Shown: one piece after another, positions 47,452 through 59,714 of the stretch | How the letters are laid out: each line of letters begins with the position of its first letter | Numbering within the stretch: the stretch's first letter is position 1 | NCBI GenBank assembly: GCA_029204225.1 | Contig: CM055111.1 | Location: forward strand, 41,790,815 to 41,854,814 | Length of the DNA stretch: 64,000 bases | Direction of reading: 5' to 3' | DNA from: Diphasiastrum complanatum | Lineage: Eukaryota > Streptophyta > Lycopodiopsida > Lycopodiales > Lycopodiaceae | Notes under the pieces: generated by a model | What the model saw: the letters and a program-made list of their open reading frames with translations, nothing else | What the model was told of the DNA's origin: nothing | The model's database searches: none | Position numbers and translations under genes: made by a program

Positions 47452-47773
47452 TGTTTGATTGGCAAAGTGATGTTGTGTTCCTCACTTTCCCATGCTGCCC
47501 CGATGTGGAGGACGTTACCTGTTTCTTCATAGCCCATACAATGTATGGGCTCAGGAGCTATTGGCTCCTCTTTCGTTTGGCCCATTCAACTAGAAGGCTT
47601 TTCGCTTGTGGTGAAATCCGCAGTAGTTCCCCGAGTGGTAAACTAGCACGACTTGCCAGTAAAAGTGTGAGCCTTTTAGTGCATGGTTCTTCAAGGTGGT
47701 TCATGTTGGTGCAACCGATCATTCTGATCAGTGCGTAGTGATGAGCCCACTTGCGGTTCCCGTTCGTCGCCAA
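47452..47773 (-). pseudogene. Gypsy pre-protease segment
   Basis: The minus strand has ASLPLGELLRISPQAKSLLV (resembling the ...LLKIS..HR..LL... segment before the protease in this gypsy clade). In another frame it has GYEETGNVLHIGAAWESEEH and ends ITLPIK at 47452, exactly where the flipped block begins. Confidence 0.6.
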
Positions 47774-47834
47774 CTGGAGTTTCCATGGGATTGTCCCTTT
47801 CCTGCTCTTTTTCCTCCGCTTGTGCCTTCTATAC

Positions 47835-48392
47835 CTAGTGCCGTATTTTCTGGTACTGTCTTCTTTCTTCCCTCACATTCTTATATGGCGCTGAAGTTGA
47901 GGGTTGGTTGTCAGTGACCGAGGGTGGTGGTGAGGGAGCCACTTCCTTCCTCTTCTGTGCTCGCGTGACGGCTAACACAGGAGCGTGGAATTGTTGTCTT
48001 TCCGATGGCATCCCTGCTGGAACTGCTGATTGTTGTATCGCAATGAAGTTGAGAGGTGCACTGGTTCCAAGTCTCAATGGACAATCCTTGAAACAGCGTC
48101 CATAACCGCATTCTCGACAAAAGGATGTATATTGTACCTTGTAGGGACATTTTGCAATTCTGTGTCCTTCGCCACATCCGTAGCAGCCGTAGTTCCTCCC
48201 GCCTTGACGCTGAGTTTGAGCTACATAGGTTGCAACATATTCATTTATAATAGGATCCATAAATGGTTCATCTGATTCGTACCATTGTTGCTGCTCAAGT
48301 TGAGGTGGTACTTGCATCTCTGGTTCCGCTGCTATCAAGTTTACATGGGCCACTTGTTGATTGGCTTGCCCTGGTGGTGCAGGTAAGGCCAT
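47835..48392 (-). pseudogene. Gypsy gag C-terminus with two cysteine modules
   Basis: An open 185-codon stretch. Cys70-Cys73-His77-Cys82 forms CYGCGEGHRIAKC, one residue short of the standard knuckle. Cys92-Cys95-Cys100-Cys104 forms CRECGYGRCFKDC. The same pair is found worn in the host gypsy (near 32450-32540). A Gln-rich segment precedes them and a basic, Pro/Ser-rich tail follows (RAQKRKEVAPSPPPS). Confidence 0.8.
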
Positions 48393-48395
48393 ACG

Positions 48396-48640
48396 CTATT
48401 GTTGATTCGGTGCGCCGTACCTCGGTACCGCGTTTGGTGCCCCTTGATGATATGGATAAGAAGTTTGATTAGAACTTCTCTTCTGTTGAACAATCCGAGG
48501 GTTAAACAAACAAAATGACGTATCGTGCGATGTTGCATTGCATAGATGGCAGAATCTATGTGTCAGTCTCAGATTTTGCTTTAGGATTGGACACTCGTTT
48601 GCTATATGATTTTGGGTGCACACTAAAGACCATACATTCT
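48396..48640 (-). pseudogene. Gypsy gag first zinc-knuckle pair
   Basis: CTQNHIANEC (first Cys lost) followed by CHLCNATSHDTSFC, which has perfect CX2CX4HX4C spacing. It corresponds to CSIC...NEC and CVFC...FKC in the host gypsy at 32020-32140. Confidence 0.75.
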
Positions 48641-48701
48641 CCTGTCATGGATATTGTAGTTGGTTTGGTTTCGATTGATGTGGCGTTATTGCTACAGCTC
48701 T

Positions 48702-49348
48702 CTATAAGGCTTTTAGTTTCTGGTCAAACTGCGCCGTAAGTTGCTCCATCTGCTGTTTGTGTAATTTTGTCATTTTTTCCAACAGTAGTTTTGTGGATAG
48801 AGCGGATGCGTTTGATGATGACGATGCTAACGAGGGAGTCGCAGTGTGGGTGGATGGATATTCGTCGTCGGATCCCTCATCCTCTTCCTTGATGGCATCT
48901 TCCATAGCTTCTTATAGAGTAGCGTACTGCTCCCATCGTTTCAGTTCTCTTCTGATGCTTCGTGGTAGTCTGGCTAGGAACCACAGGATCACCGCATGAT
49001 CGAGAGTTAGGACTGCACTGCACTCGGATCGTAGATGTTTGACCGTTCAATATAGTCCTTGATCCTTTCTCGTTTTCCCATTTTGACTTTACTCAATAGG
49101 AGAAATGGGTCTTCCAAGAACTTTCTTGGTTTAAAGCGCGTAATGAGAGCCGCCTTAACCGCTTCCCATGTGGATTTTTCTTCCTCTGACAGGTTGAAAA
49201 ACCAATCCTGAGCCACTGCCAATAAGGACATGGGAAACATCATCAGCTTTTCTGCAGGTGTCCGTTCGTCGTAGATTTCACAAGCTTGCTCGTAGATCTG
49301 GAGGAATTGGATAGGATCTGATGATCCGTCGTATTTTGGTATTTCCAT
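48702..49348 (-). pseudogene. Gypsy gag N-terminal and core domains
   Basis: The core reads MEIPKYDGSSDPIQFLQIYE, EKLMMFPMSLLAVAQDWFFN, EAVKAALITRFKPRKFLEDP, then LLSKVKMGKRERIKDYIERS. After a stop near 49010, a second stretch (48905-48702) has an acidic start and a coiled coil (LEKMTKLHKQQMEQLTAQFD). The pattern and order match the host gypsy gag at 31300-31750. Confidence 0.85.
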
Positions 49349-49595
49349 CTATGGTGCTCTCTAGACTGCTTGCAAGGGAGCAACAGGTATGGGTTGGCCC
49401 ATTCGATCCATTGGTGCTGGTTCCGGTTTTTCCTCTTGTTGCACAGCTGCTGATCTGGGATGGTGTGGTGCTTGATTTGCTATCCTTCGTGCTATTGATC
49501 ATCCCGATCTCAGATTCATCCGATGGTGGGTTCCAAAGTGGTTGGATCTTCCTCGTACAGTGAAATGCAGTCTGGATCTTTAAGAATCTGATCAA

Positions 49596-50818
49596 TCTGA
49601 TCGGCCGAAAGTGAAATTTAGGCCTTGTACAGTGGTTTTTCCTTGATAACTTCTTACTCCTTGCACTGATTGACTTGGGATTTTGACAGTAGTTGGATCT
49701 GATGCAGATTTTTCCAATGATCTAGTCTGCAAGGGTTCTCTTGTGCGAGGGTTGGTTGTGCAAGGTCTCCTTAGCTATTTTTGCAGATAAAAAACTTGAT
49801 ATCTCTCAGATCTTTGGGAAGTAGCTCTCTCAAGGGTCACAATAGTTGGATCTAGGTAAGATCTCACTATGGAAATCTCTGCGAGAGTTAAGTCTTGCAC
49901 TAAGTGAAAATTTCAATGTATGCGAGGGTCCAGAACCACTATTTTGGTTTGATCTTCACCAGATCTCAATACTAACTCTCGCAGTCTTCATCATTGATAA
50001 AAATTAACATTTTGAATTGATTGAGAGGGTCTGCTAGAGTTCTTACTAGAAGGATTTGCTGGATCTTTAATTTTTAGTGATTTTTTGGCACTTAAATCCA
50101 ATTTTATGCTCACTAGAGTCGAACTAACTCTCGCAGGCTTTTCTGTGTCCTTGTCTCACTGAGATGGAACTTCAGAATCTTCTACGAGAGTTCTTGCCCA
50201 CTGGAACTGAAATTTTTGGTGTCTACGAGGGTTCTCTAGTACTTTCCCATCTTTTTTTCACTGGGAACTCTTGCACAGGCACTCAGACATAAAACTAACT
50301 CTCACAAGCTTCTCTGTGTCCTGGTCTCACTGAGATGGAACTTCAAAGAGGTCTGCGAGAGTTTTGGTGAAGATTTCAATTTTTTTTGGATTTTTTCAAG
50401 GGTTTTTTTTGAGATTTTTATGATTTTTCTCTGATTTTTGCAATATGCTTGGAACTAACTCTCGCAGGCTTCTATGCAGGTCTGGGACAGTACCTTGGAG
50501 TTGCTGCCAGTCATGCAAGGATTAGTTCACACTGGTTTTGGAGATATAAAAATTTGATGGGATTTTAGGCTTGTTTTCTCTCCAAAATGCAGATTGGTGT
50601 GTTTTTTTTTGAGTTTTTGGCTGGTTGGTTTGGGTTTCAAGCCCTTAGTGGCTGTTCAGGGCCTCTTCTACCCTCTCACACCTCCTATGCTAGCTGTGAA
50701 CAGTCCAAACACAAAAAAATACAGAAAACTATCTCTAAACTCCCAAAAATCTACCTAAAACTATACTAAAAAGCAAGAAAATAGTTAAAATGCAACTACA
50801 CTAGTTAGTGGAAACCTA
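49596..50818 (-). other. Leader of the minus-strand gypsy, with repeated CTCTCGCAG/CTGCGAGAG words
   Basis: No coding text. Between 49740 and 50475 about ten copies of AACTCTCGCAG or its complement CTGCGAGAGTT, some with one or two changes, occur in both orientations. A block of about 60 bp (ACTAACTCTCGCAGGCTTTT...GAGATGGAACTTCA) at 50126 is repeated at about 50295. The leader is where packaging and dimerisation signals of retroelements lie. Confidence 0.7.
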
Positions 50819-50836
50819 TCCCTGGAAACGGCGCCA
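50819..50836 (-). other. Primer-binding site, tRNA-Asp type
   Basis: The minus strand reads TGGCGCCGTTTCCAGGGA one base after the 5' LTR. From memory, the complement of the 3' end of plant tRNA-Asp(GTC) is TGGCGCCGTTGCCGGGGA, so 16 of 18 positions match. Athila/Tat-type gypsy elements use this primer. Confidence 0.85.
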
Positions 50837-50837
50837 C

Positions 50838-51637
50838 TGTAGGGTCTTCGTTCCTACGTTGTAATAGCCCTCCCGCCTGTCAACAAGTTAGTTCACTGGA
50901 TAGGCACCTAACTATGCATAGATGCTACTTTTAGTTAGTTCCCTACTTTTTGTCTATCTTAATTTCCCCTAACACTACTCACACTAACTCTACTCCCCTA
51001 ACTAACTTCATCATGATTGTTGGTGAAGAGAAAGGATAGAATAGAAGAGGAAGAAGAAGGAGAAGAAAGAAAGAGAGAGAGATGAGATGGAGGTTAGCTC
51101 AAATGCTCATTTTTATTGCTTATGGAAAAGCCTTAACTAGCATAAACAAAAAGCATGGAAAATGGAAATAACAAGCAAACCACAACAATAGCATAAGCAA
51201 GAGTGATTAGCAAATGAGAATGCTTGAGCTCTCAAAATGATAGAGTCTCCTCCTCTCTATTAAGCATCGAAATAGAGTACAAATGGTGTCTTTTGTAAAA
51301 TGGGGAAGGCCCTTGCCCCAAAATGCTATTGGCTAATATTTGCATTGATCCTATCCATTCATCTTGGACCCAACTTGATCCAAGGGTCCACAAAAAGTAC
51401 ATTGAAATTCACAAGATTCATGTGAGTCCCAATTTGAACCCAACTCTAAAAAGTAATCTCTAAGTTTAAAAATGACTTTAGGCCTCTAGTTTTATTTTAA
51501 TTCAAAGGCCCAAGTCTATTTTATTTTATGTACGACTTAAGCTTGCGTGCTCATTGGGCCATGGGCTTATGCGCGCAGGATGCCATGCCCTCGCAACACA
51601 TTTTATTAGTCAATTTTATTTGGGAATACCCCCAACA
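50838..51637 (-). repeat. 5' LTR of the minus-strand gypsy
   Basis: 800 bp; starts TGTTGGGGGTATTCCC at 51637 and ends ...AGACCCTACA at 50838 (minus strand). It matches 40064-40845. Near its end (50871-50882) it contains TGACAGGCGGGA, complementary to the anticodon arm of tRNA-Asp. Confidence 0.92.
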
Positions 51638-51894
51638 CTTATCAAATCTATGGGATCAGTTGTAGATCAAAGGTTCTTTATGAAGAATTCTCGTTGCAAC
51701 CTTGTTCTACAATAATAAGCTGAGGCAGCAAAATCTGATGAACGGTAGATGGCAATAATACAAGAAAAGATGTTTCTTATTCAAGGTGGCCAAATATGAT
51801 TCGACTACTGCCAAAGGATTCATGAAGCATGGCACTCAACAAAGAGCTATATGGTCTTCATTTTTTAGGGCAAAAATGCTTAAACCAGGGGGAG
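51638..51894 (+). other. 3' internal end and polypurine tract of the non-autonomous LTR element
   Basis: Continuation of the 36210-58825 element after the gypsy insertion. AGGGGGAG (51887-51894) abuts the right LTR and is its polypurine tract. The preceding 250 bp may be the worn C-terminal end of the acidic ORF, for example the open text FKVAKYDSTTAKGFMKHGTQ. Confidence 0.75.
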
Positions 51895-52257
51895 TGTCAT
51901 GCGCTGCATGTAATTAGCCCATGACCTTACTAATGAATTGCCAAATATTGCCATGGAGCTAAAGTAGACTAGAATTAGTCATTAGGATAGTTAATAAGAC
52001 GGCTCGAACAACCTCGCTATATTTGCAAATAACGGACTTGTAATAATGGTTATAAGGCCCAAATTAGCCAAATAAGGCCCCAAACTTATAGTAGAGGCAC
52101 AAATGACCACTATAAATAGCTGAGGTCGTGCTAAATTTGGAGGCTATTGTTCATTTTGTGATTTTGAGTTTTAAGAGATCTTGGAGCTTCTCTTTGAGAG
52201 CTTTCTTGATGGAGAAAGTGGCTCATGTGCCTAAAATCACATGAGAGCTATGATCAT
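51895..52257 (+). repeat. 3' LTR of the 36210-58825 element, first part
   Basis: TGTCATGCGCTG onward matches 36210-36572. It is cut at 52257 by the chromovirus and resumes at 58626. A TATA box lies at 52111-52118. Confidence 0.93.
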
Positions 52258-52725
52258 TGTCATGCCCATGATTGGTAGCGTGTCCACGCTAGGGACCGGT
52301 CGACCAACAACCCGTAAGTTAATTGTGACTATAAGGGAATTGGGGCCCTTATGTGTACATGGTCATAATTATTGGTTGTAGGCCTAAACACTTGATGGTG
52401 GATTGCTATGGGTCTATTAGTGAGTCATTGGGGAACTGGATGACATGGCCCAGATAGGCTGCAGAGGTGTCCAGTGAGGTGTCACAGTGCACTACTAGTG
52501 GTGCATGGGCCTTGGAGGGTATAAGTATACCTACTGGTCTCTCACTAGTGTATGCTTGATAGCATAACCGGTGGCAGGATGCTGCTGGTGTGATGTCTCA
52601 TTCCTCTCTGAGTGATTGATCCATAGCTTGGGGGCTAGATCCGTCGATCTAGCCCCCATCAGGTTCTCCTGTATTGCTTGTAATTGGCATGCTTAGAATA
52701 GGATCCTTGGATTGAGGATTTCATA
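52258..52725 (+). repeat. Chromovirus 5' LTR
   Basis: 468 bp, with GGGTATAAGTATAC as promoter candidate near 52518. It contains a perfect 12-bp-arm hairpin at 52630-52657 that the 3' LTR lacks. Confidence 0.92.
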
Positions 52726-52726
52726 T

Positions 52727-52738
52727 TGGTATTAGAGC
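52727..52738 (+). other. Chromovirus primer-binding site
   Basis: TGGTATTAGAGC, one mismatch from the initiator-Met tRNA complement, one base after the LTR. Confidence 0.82.
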
Positions 52739-53820
<1,082 letters not shown>

Positions 53821-54011
53821 AATACCCTATTGGTGCTCTCTGTTTGGGAGTTTTTGGATTCCAGAGTATCGCACGGGGAGGCCGTGGGAATGTGCCCGAG
53901 GAGGGGAGATTAGTTGAAAGGGGGGGGGGGAGGTTTCGTGTCCCTGAACTTAAAGTTTACAATTAGTAAACTTAAAGTTTGTATGCATGTTGGTTGGTAG
54001 GGGGTAAAGGG

Positions 54012-54012
<1 letters not shown>

Positions 54013-54055
<43 letters not shown>
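54013..54055. repeat. Poly-G tract, about 43 bases
   Basis: Uninterrupted G run on the plus strand. Its true length may be uncertain because such runs are error-prone in sequencing. Confidence 0.9.
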
Positions 54056-57000
54056 CTCGTGAGGTTTTTTGTTTTTCATTCTTTTAGATATTCCATGGGC
54101 TATATATAGTCATTTCAAACTATGTTTTTTATGGAATGTAGTCAAGGTACTTGTAAAATCTCAATGGCTTAAAAATTCATGTGAATTAGATTTCGATGCA
54201 TGGAGTGGTTTTTTTCGCAAATTTGTTGCACAAATCCATTTTGCATAATCATTGGTATACATTCTATAAGCACGGTATTGTCCATTAAAAAACTACGTCT
54301 TTTTGGACATTGCTCTATTAGAAAATTATACCCCTAATGAGTTCAACCGAACGTAAAATTTTTTGGTTTTTATTTGCAAATGGTGGAAATGAAATTCTTG
54401 TAAGGGGTGGCAAATGAAAATTCGCTCGGCATCACTCGACTGTGTTGACCTCCTAAAATATTAAACACATGGTTGCAAAGTTTTGACCATAATGTGTGGG
54501 AATTTCATTTAGGCAATAAACAGAAAAAATTCAATGCAAAATCTATTCGATAATTAGCCATTGTGATATACAGCTTGGGCTAACAACCGAAAAATTTTTC
54601 GGCGATTGAAAGCCCCAAAGTTGTTCATGACTGGATAAATCGTTGGCCAAGCTACTTTAGCTTGCACAACGTCCCAGAATAAAAAAGTGAATTTCGTCAG
54701 TTTTTTACTTTGGATAAGGCCTCCTCGTGGTGGAGGACGCAACCCATAGAACTGTGATTGGGCTGAATTCTTGGAGGAATTCCGTAAGGCTTTTTTCACA
54801 ATTGCCGAGTTATATTCGCTTTAATTAACTGCTGTGGGCAACCAAGAACGTGAATTCTTGGATTTTTTTTGGCCAAGGTGTTGTTTTTTTCAAACTTGTA
54901 CACGGCCAGAAACGGCCCATAAGCCTAGGATGGAAAAACTAAAATGGAACGAAAAAGTTGTTTCTTGATGTGCTTAAAGTCGTAGGCGTACCAACACTAT
55001 TTGTTGTTAAGAACAGGAAAAATCTAGTTCATTCTTCCCCATTTCTAAGTCTGTCACTGTAAACCTTACGGTGACCGTAAAGATTATGAACATGGGGGAA
55101 GGAATGTTTTGATTTAGTTGAAGTTGGAATTTTCTAATAAGTTCCCGAGAACTTCGTACACTTGTATTATTTTTTCTGACACTTTGATCAGGAAGTGGAG
55201 GGCCTTCATGGAGGAAGAATCTGTGGTATGGGTCACAGGCAATTCCAAAATGAAGATCTGAAACTAACTGGATCAGTTGACCATAGTATGGCCATAAGTC
55301 TCAGTGATGCCAAATACTATCGGTCATAAAACGGGTGTTTTGTCGGAAATTTGAGATATTGGTCATGACCCCTTTTTTTGGATATCTCAAATTTACAAAA
55401 CCGAAAGCCCGACATGCTATTTCTTTATAAAGGATATATTGGTGAATTTCTGAACACATTATTAACCCAATTTTTTTGTGATTCCTTGGAAGGTAATTTT
55501 GATTACTCGTTGACCATGGACGATGTCACAGAAAGGTTAATGAAATTATTTTCCTAAAAATTGTTTTCCTTGCTAAAATCTTTAAAAAATCCTTTTCTGA
55601 TATGGGTCAATTCTCGAGTTGGTAACGAAGAAGATCTTTGGTTAAGTCATCGTGTTGAGACATTATTAGTATTAGATGCAACACTTCTTTGACTTTTTCG
55701 ATTTTCTTGGATCTTTTCTTTGAAACTTCTCCTGGGTAAATCTTGAATGATATGCGCCCCTTGGAAACTCGTGCAGTTTCCTCTTAAAAAGGTGGAGAAG
55801 TAAGAAGAACAGAAAGTTATCAACGAGAAGCATCTGTTAGAGAATCCAGGTGGAATCTGTTATGGATGATGGACCTCTTTTAGGAATCAGAAACAATATT
55901 ATGTTTTGGATATTACAGAAATCCTCTATGGATTATAGTAGATATCTGGTTTAAAGATTTATGAGGGGAAATTTTAGAAAGTATTCTTGCGGTAGAAAAG
56001 TGGCTGATAATAAGTCCGATTGATTTGTGTCAGAACTTGGAAATTCTATTGCAAGATAGGAGTTTGTTGAAAACTGTTCCTTGCTGGAAGCAATCAACTT
56101 GATCTTAGTATGTATTGAGATCCGTGGGTTGATGCAAGGGAAGAAATTTATGCTAACAATATATTCTTTTGAGTTAATCTCCGATCGAGATTTTTTGGTC
56201 GTGAAATAGCACTCTTTGAGAAATATTATCTCTTAGAGGATAACCAAGTTATAGGATTCTCGGTTATGAAAGCGTTGTGTACAGATCGGGAGTTATCTGT
56301 AGAGATATGCTATGTAGTGAATCTTGGTGGGATCATTAAAACCTTTTGTACAAACTTCTAATCCTGTGGATCTACAAAGTATTCCGTGAACCAAGTTTAT
56401 TTGCATGCATAAACTAGTTGGTACATAGGCATATTGATGAGAATTGTGTTTGAGACAATTTCTCGCTGGGTTATAGTAATTTCTCATTGAGAATTGCTTA
56501 TTAACCTAGTATTGATTTAGAATCAAATTAGATGTGGTATTTTGGTACCACACCTAGACATTTAAATATGTTCTAAATCCGATACAACTAACCAGGTCAG
56601 AAGCGCTACTTCTGAGTTAGTTGTTGGAAATCAACAATATAATCTTAATTATGGATATTATTGTTGAGATGTATTGCTTATAAGTCACATCATCTATGAG
56701 TCATTTTGGATTCGTTTACAGATGTGTGTGCATAGAATACACGTAAACTTTTGGGACTTATCTTTTCCCGTTCGGAAAGGATGGAATGCTATCCCGAAAG
56801 ACTCAGGTGAGTTGGATAATTGTTTGCCAAAAGTTAGAACTTCACGTAATGAGGTTCCGGTAAATCTTAAGTTATTCTAGATTAGAACTTAAGAGGAAAA
56901 TCTACACATATTCTAGATTGGACCCTAATTTTGGAATGACAATTTGTGCCATGTCTAAAATAAGGGCATTTTTTAGATTACAATCCTTTTATTGGCACCG

Positions 57001-57284
57001 TGTGTGAGTTGGGAAAATCTGGAACTTTCTAAATGGAAAGGACTTTCAGGAACATCTCATGTGTCTTTTAAGAATTGTAATCCACTCTTATGATTGGTAT
57101 GGTCTTGGGAATATGGAGAGTTGGGATTGGTAAATCATAACTCAGAGTCTAGGAAATACCTAATCCATAGGAGAGGATAGTATTCATACCCTGAATGAAT
57201 AAACAAGTTAGTGGAATTTTGGTATAACTGATCACCTTATCAAATCGACTATGTTTATTCGGGTATAGACCAAGAAGTTATAGA
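54056..57284. other. Chromovirus internal region, coding text not recognisable
   Basis: About 3.2 kb in which gag, protease and RT would be expected. I find no family motif in any frame, only short open stretches. It is either extremely decayed or replaced by other DNA. Confidence 0.45.
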
Positions 57285-58062
57285 GTGTTTGTTTAGGCTT
57301 TACGGATTACCAAAGTGACATTATGAACATTCGCGTTTCGAAGTTCATTCGTCGCTTTTGGTTGGCCGTATTTGCTAAACTAGAGATGACTCTAAGTTTA
57401 AAGATTTTTTGATCATTGTTTGTTGCCTATGTGAGGGTATCACGTTTGTTTATTGAATATATGACAAGAATCCGATGAATTATAATTGACGAATCATAGT
57501 TCAAATTCTAGTTATACTTGATTGGTTACAGAATGATTACCTACATGATCAGGAAATCAGATAAGATATGTATTCATATTTTCATAGCAATCTCCTTGAA
57601 GAGGTAATCACCTTGATGGAGATTGGGTTATAGTAAGCATTTGGCTACCGGTTATAGCCCGTGCATGCTTACATATAGTTTTAAACCTATATCACCCATT
57701 GCGGTAGAGACTGGGGCATTCAAAGTTTAGAAAGTAGCAGATTTCCTACATGATATGCAGGAAATGCTACGGATTGCACGTGAGAATGTCTAGTGTGCCC
57801 AGGGTGGGGACCGACATTATGCAAGCCTGAAAAGATCATTGAGAGACTTCCAAGTGGGGGGTTGGGTATTTTTTGAGAATCTCGATGGATTCAAGTGTAA
57901 TGCGTACCAGCTAGCATTACTAATCGTCCCCTAGATATAGAGGACCGTTTAAGATCTTGAAGAAAGATCTTGGAAACAAGAACTAAACGATTGAGAAATT
58001 GTATAGCTACCGGGCATCTGGTTCGATGGAAGGGATATACGGACGATGACGATTCCTGGGAA
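57285..58062 (+). pseudogene. Chromovirus integrase and chromodomain remnant
   Basis: Integrase core: FRLYGLPK, then in the next frame DIMNIRVSKFIRRFWLAVFA (active copies read DRxSKFxSxFW). Further on come LATGYSPCMLTYSFKPISPI, VADFLHDMQEMLRIARENV and QVGGWVFFENLDGF. Chromodomain: LVRWKGYTDDDDSWE (58018-58062), the diagnostic (V/L)xWxGYxxxxxxWE pattern that guides insertion into histone-marked chromatin. Many stops. The catalytic residues cannot be read with confidence. Confidence 0.82.
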
Positions 58063-58135
58063 TAGGAAGGAAGATTAAGGAGGAAATTTTCCAGTTTTAA
58101 GTTTTGAGAACAGAACTTGAATCAGGGGGGAAGAA

Positions 58136-58620
58136 TGTCATGCCCATGACTAGTCTTGGGTAGCGTGTCCACGCTAGGGACCGGTAGACCAACAGCCCGT
58201 AAGTTAATTGTGACTATAAGGGAATTGGGGCCCTTATGTGTACATGGTCATAATTAATGGTTGTAGGCCTAAACACTTGATGGTGGATTGGTATAGGTCT
58301 ATCAGTGAGTCATTGGGAAACTGGATGACGTGGCCTAGATAGGCTGCAGAGGTGTCCAATGAGGTGTCACAGTGCACTACTACTGGTGCATGGGCCTTGG
58401 AGGGTATAAGTATACTCTCACTAGTGTATGCTTGATAGCATAACCGGTGGCAGGATGTGGCTGGTGTGATGCCTCATTCCTCTCTGAGTGATTGATCCAT
58501 AGCTTGGGGGCTAGATCCATTTGATCTAGGTTTTTGGGTTGGTTTGTCCACCATTAGGTTCCCTTGTGTTGCTTGTGATTGGCATGCTTAGAATAGGATC
58601 CTTGGATTGAGGATTTTATA
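58136..58620 (+). repeat. Chromovirus 3' LTR
   Basis: 485 bp, matching 52258-52725 with scattered changes, a 13-bp deletion and a different text after CTAGATCC. Confidence 0.92.
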
Positions 58621-58625
58621 ATCAT

Positions 58626-58825
58626 GCTCTAGAATCAGGCCCCTATCTTGTGAATGATCAATAATCATTAATAATGATACCTTACTTTGTCTAATTTGGT
58701 GAAGTTTTGCTACTTTTAGCTATCTTCTTAATTTTTGACGAGTTTTCTTGATTTCTTGCATTTCCATTGTAATTTGATGTTCATGAATGGATTAGATGTT
58801 TTAATGCTAAGGTTGGCACATGACA
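58626..58825 (+). repeat. 3' LTR of the 36210-58825 element, second part
   Basis: Resumes after the ATCAT duplication and matches 36573-36771. It ends TGACA at 58825, followed by the AATGT duplication (58826-58830). Confidence 0.93.
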
Positions 58826-58830
58826 AATGT

Positions 58831-59714
58831 GCTGATTTTATGCCTCTAACTTGCAATAGCCCAAGGATAAGCATTTCATAAATGAGGAATTGATTTTATA
58901 GGGCCGATTGGCCCAGCCGTGTGAGGTACTCAATCCAGATACATCTTAGTAGCCACTGACTACGCTACGAATTGGGTAGAAACTAGAGCGACAAAGCAAG
59001 CTACTGCCAAAGTTACGACCAAGTTTTTATATGAAAATATCATCATCCGATTTGGCTGTCCGATAGAGTTAATGAGAGACATAGGGACTCATTTCCTCAA
59101 TGACATTGTACATAACCTTCTGACCCATTATTTTGTGAAGCATCGCAAAAGCACACCATACAATCCTCGATGTAATGGGTTAGCAAATTCCTCAAACAAG
59201 ATCGTCTGTTGCATTCTAACCAAAATAGTTGAAGCTAGCCAAAACGATTGGAAAACAAAATTATATTCAGCCATTTGGGCCTTCAGAACGACACCGCGTA
59301 GATCCACCAAGATGACACCCTTTCGGTAATGTCGGTTGAATTTATCATTCCATCTTTACGAGTTGCATATTCCAAGCAACTTGGTGAAGAAGCAACCATC
59401 AAGCAGCGATTCCTTAACCTTCACAAACTTTGTGAAACTCGATTATTAAGCTATCATGCACAGCTTGTAAATAAACGTAGACATAAAGTCTGACATGATA
59501 ATCATATTCGATTGAAGGAATTAGCCGGATGAGATCAGGTTCTACTCTATAGAATTCGAAAGATTAAACCAGACAAGCTTAAATTCCAAAGCCGAGGACC
59601 TTATGTGATCACCCACATTTATACCAATGGATCTGTGCAACTGGAGACATTAGATGGTATCCCATTAGACAAATTAATTAATGGATCTCGACTGCGTAAA
59701 TGCTATACTCCGTG
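58831..59714 (+). pseudogene. Host gypsy integrase, 3' part, to polyprotein end
   Basis: Continues the integrase cut at 36209. The catalytic core has ATDYATNWVETRATKQATAK, LMRDIGTHFLNDIVHNLLTH, then NPRCNGLANSSNK. The last would be GQAEASNK in an active enzyme, so the catalytic glutamate is replaced by asparagine. It goes on AFRTTPRRSTKMTPFR and ends with VLYRIRKIKPDKLKFQSRGP and SRLRKCYTP before the stop at 59714. Several other stops are present. Confidence 0.88.

Larger units (their letters stand above)
40064..51637 (-). mobile_element. Minus-strand Ty3/gypsy element, tRNA-Asp primed, with flipped pol block and extra ORF
   Basis: LTRs lie at 51637-50838 (5') and 40845-40064 (3'). Minus-strand order is 5' LTR, primer site (50836-50819), leader, gag (about 49348-47835), pre-protease (47773-47452), [protease-RT-RNase H on the plus strand, 44835-47451], integrase (44834-44181), a long accessory frame (44047-40846) and 3' LTR. 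The LTR copies differ by about 3-4% by eye. The outer edge of the 3' LTR lacks about 30 bp, no target duplication was found, and the bases before the 3' LTR are not a polypurine tract. It has therefore been trimmed or rearranged at that end. Confidence 0.88.

Noticed and set aside
40064-51637. Two opposing gypsy elements instead of one with an inversion
   Set aside because: Both ends of the plus-strand block match the exact missing text of the minus-strand element and there is only one LTR pair. Long reads should still confirm it.
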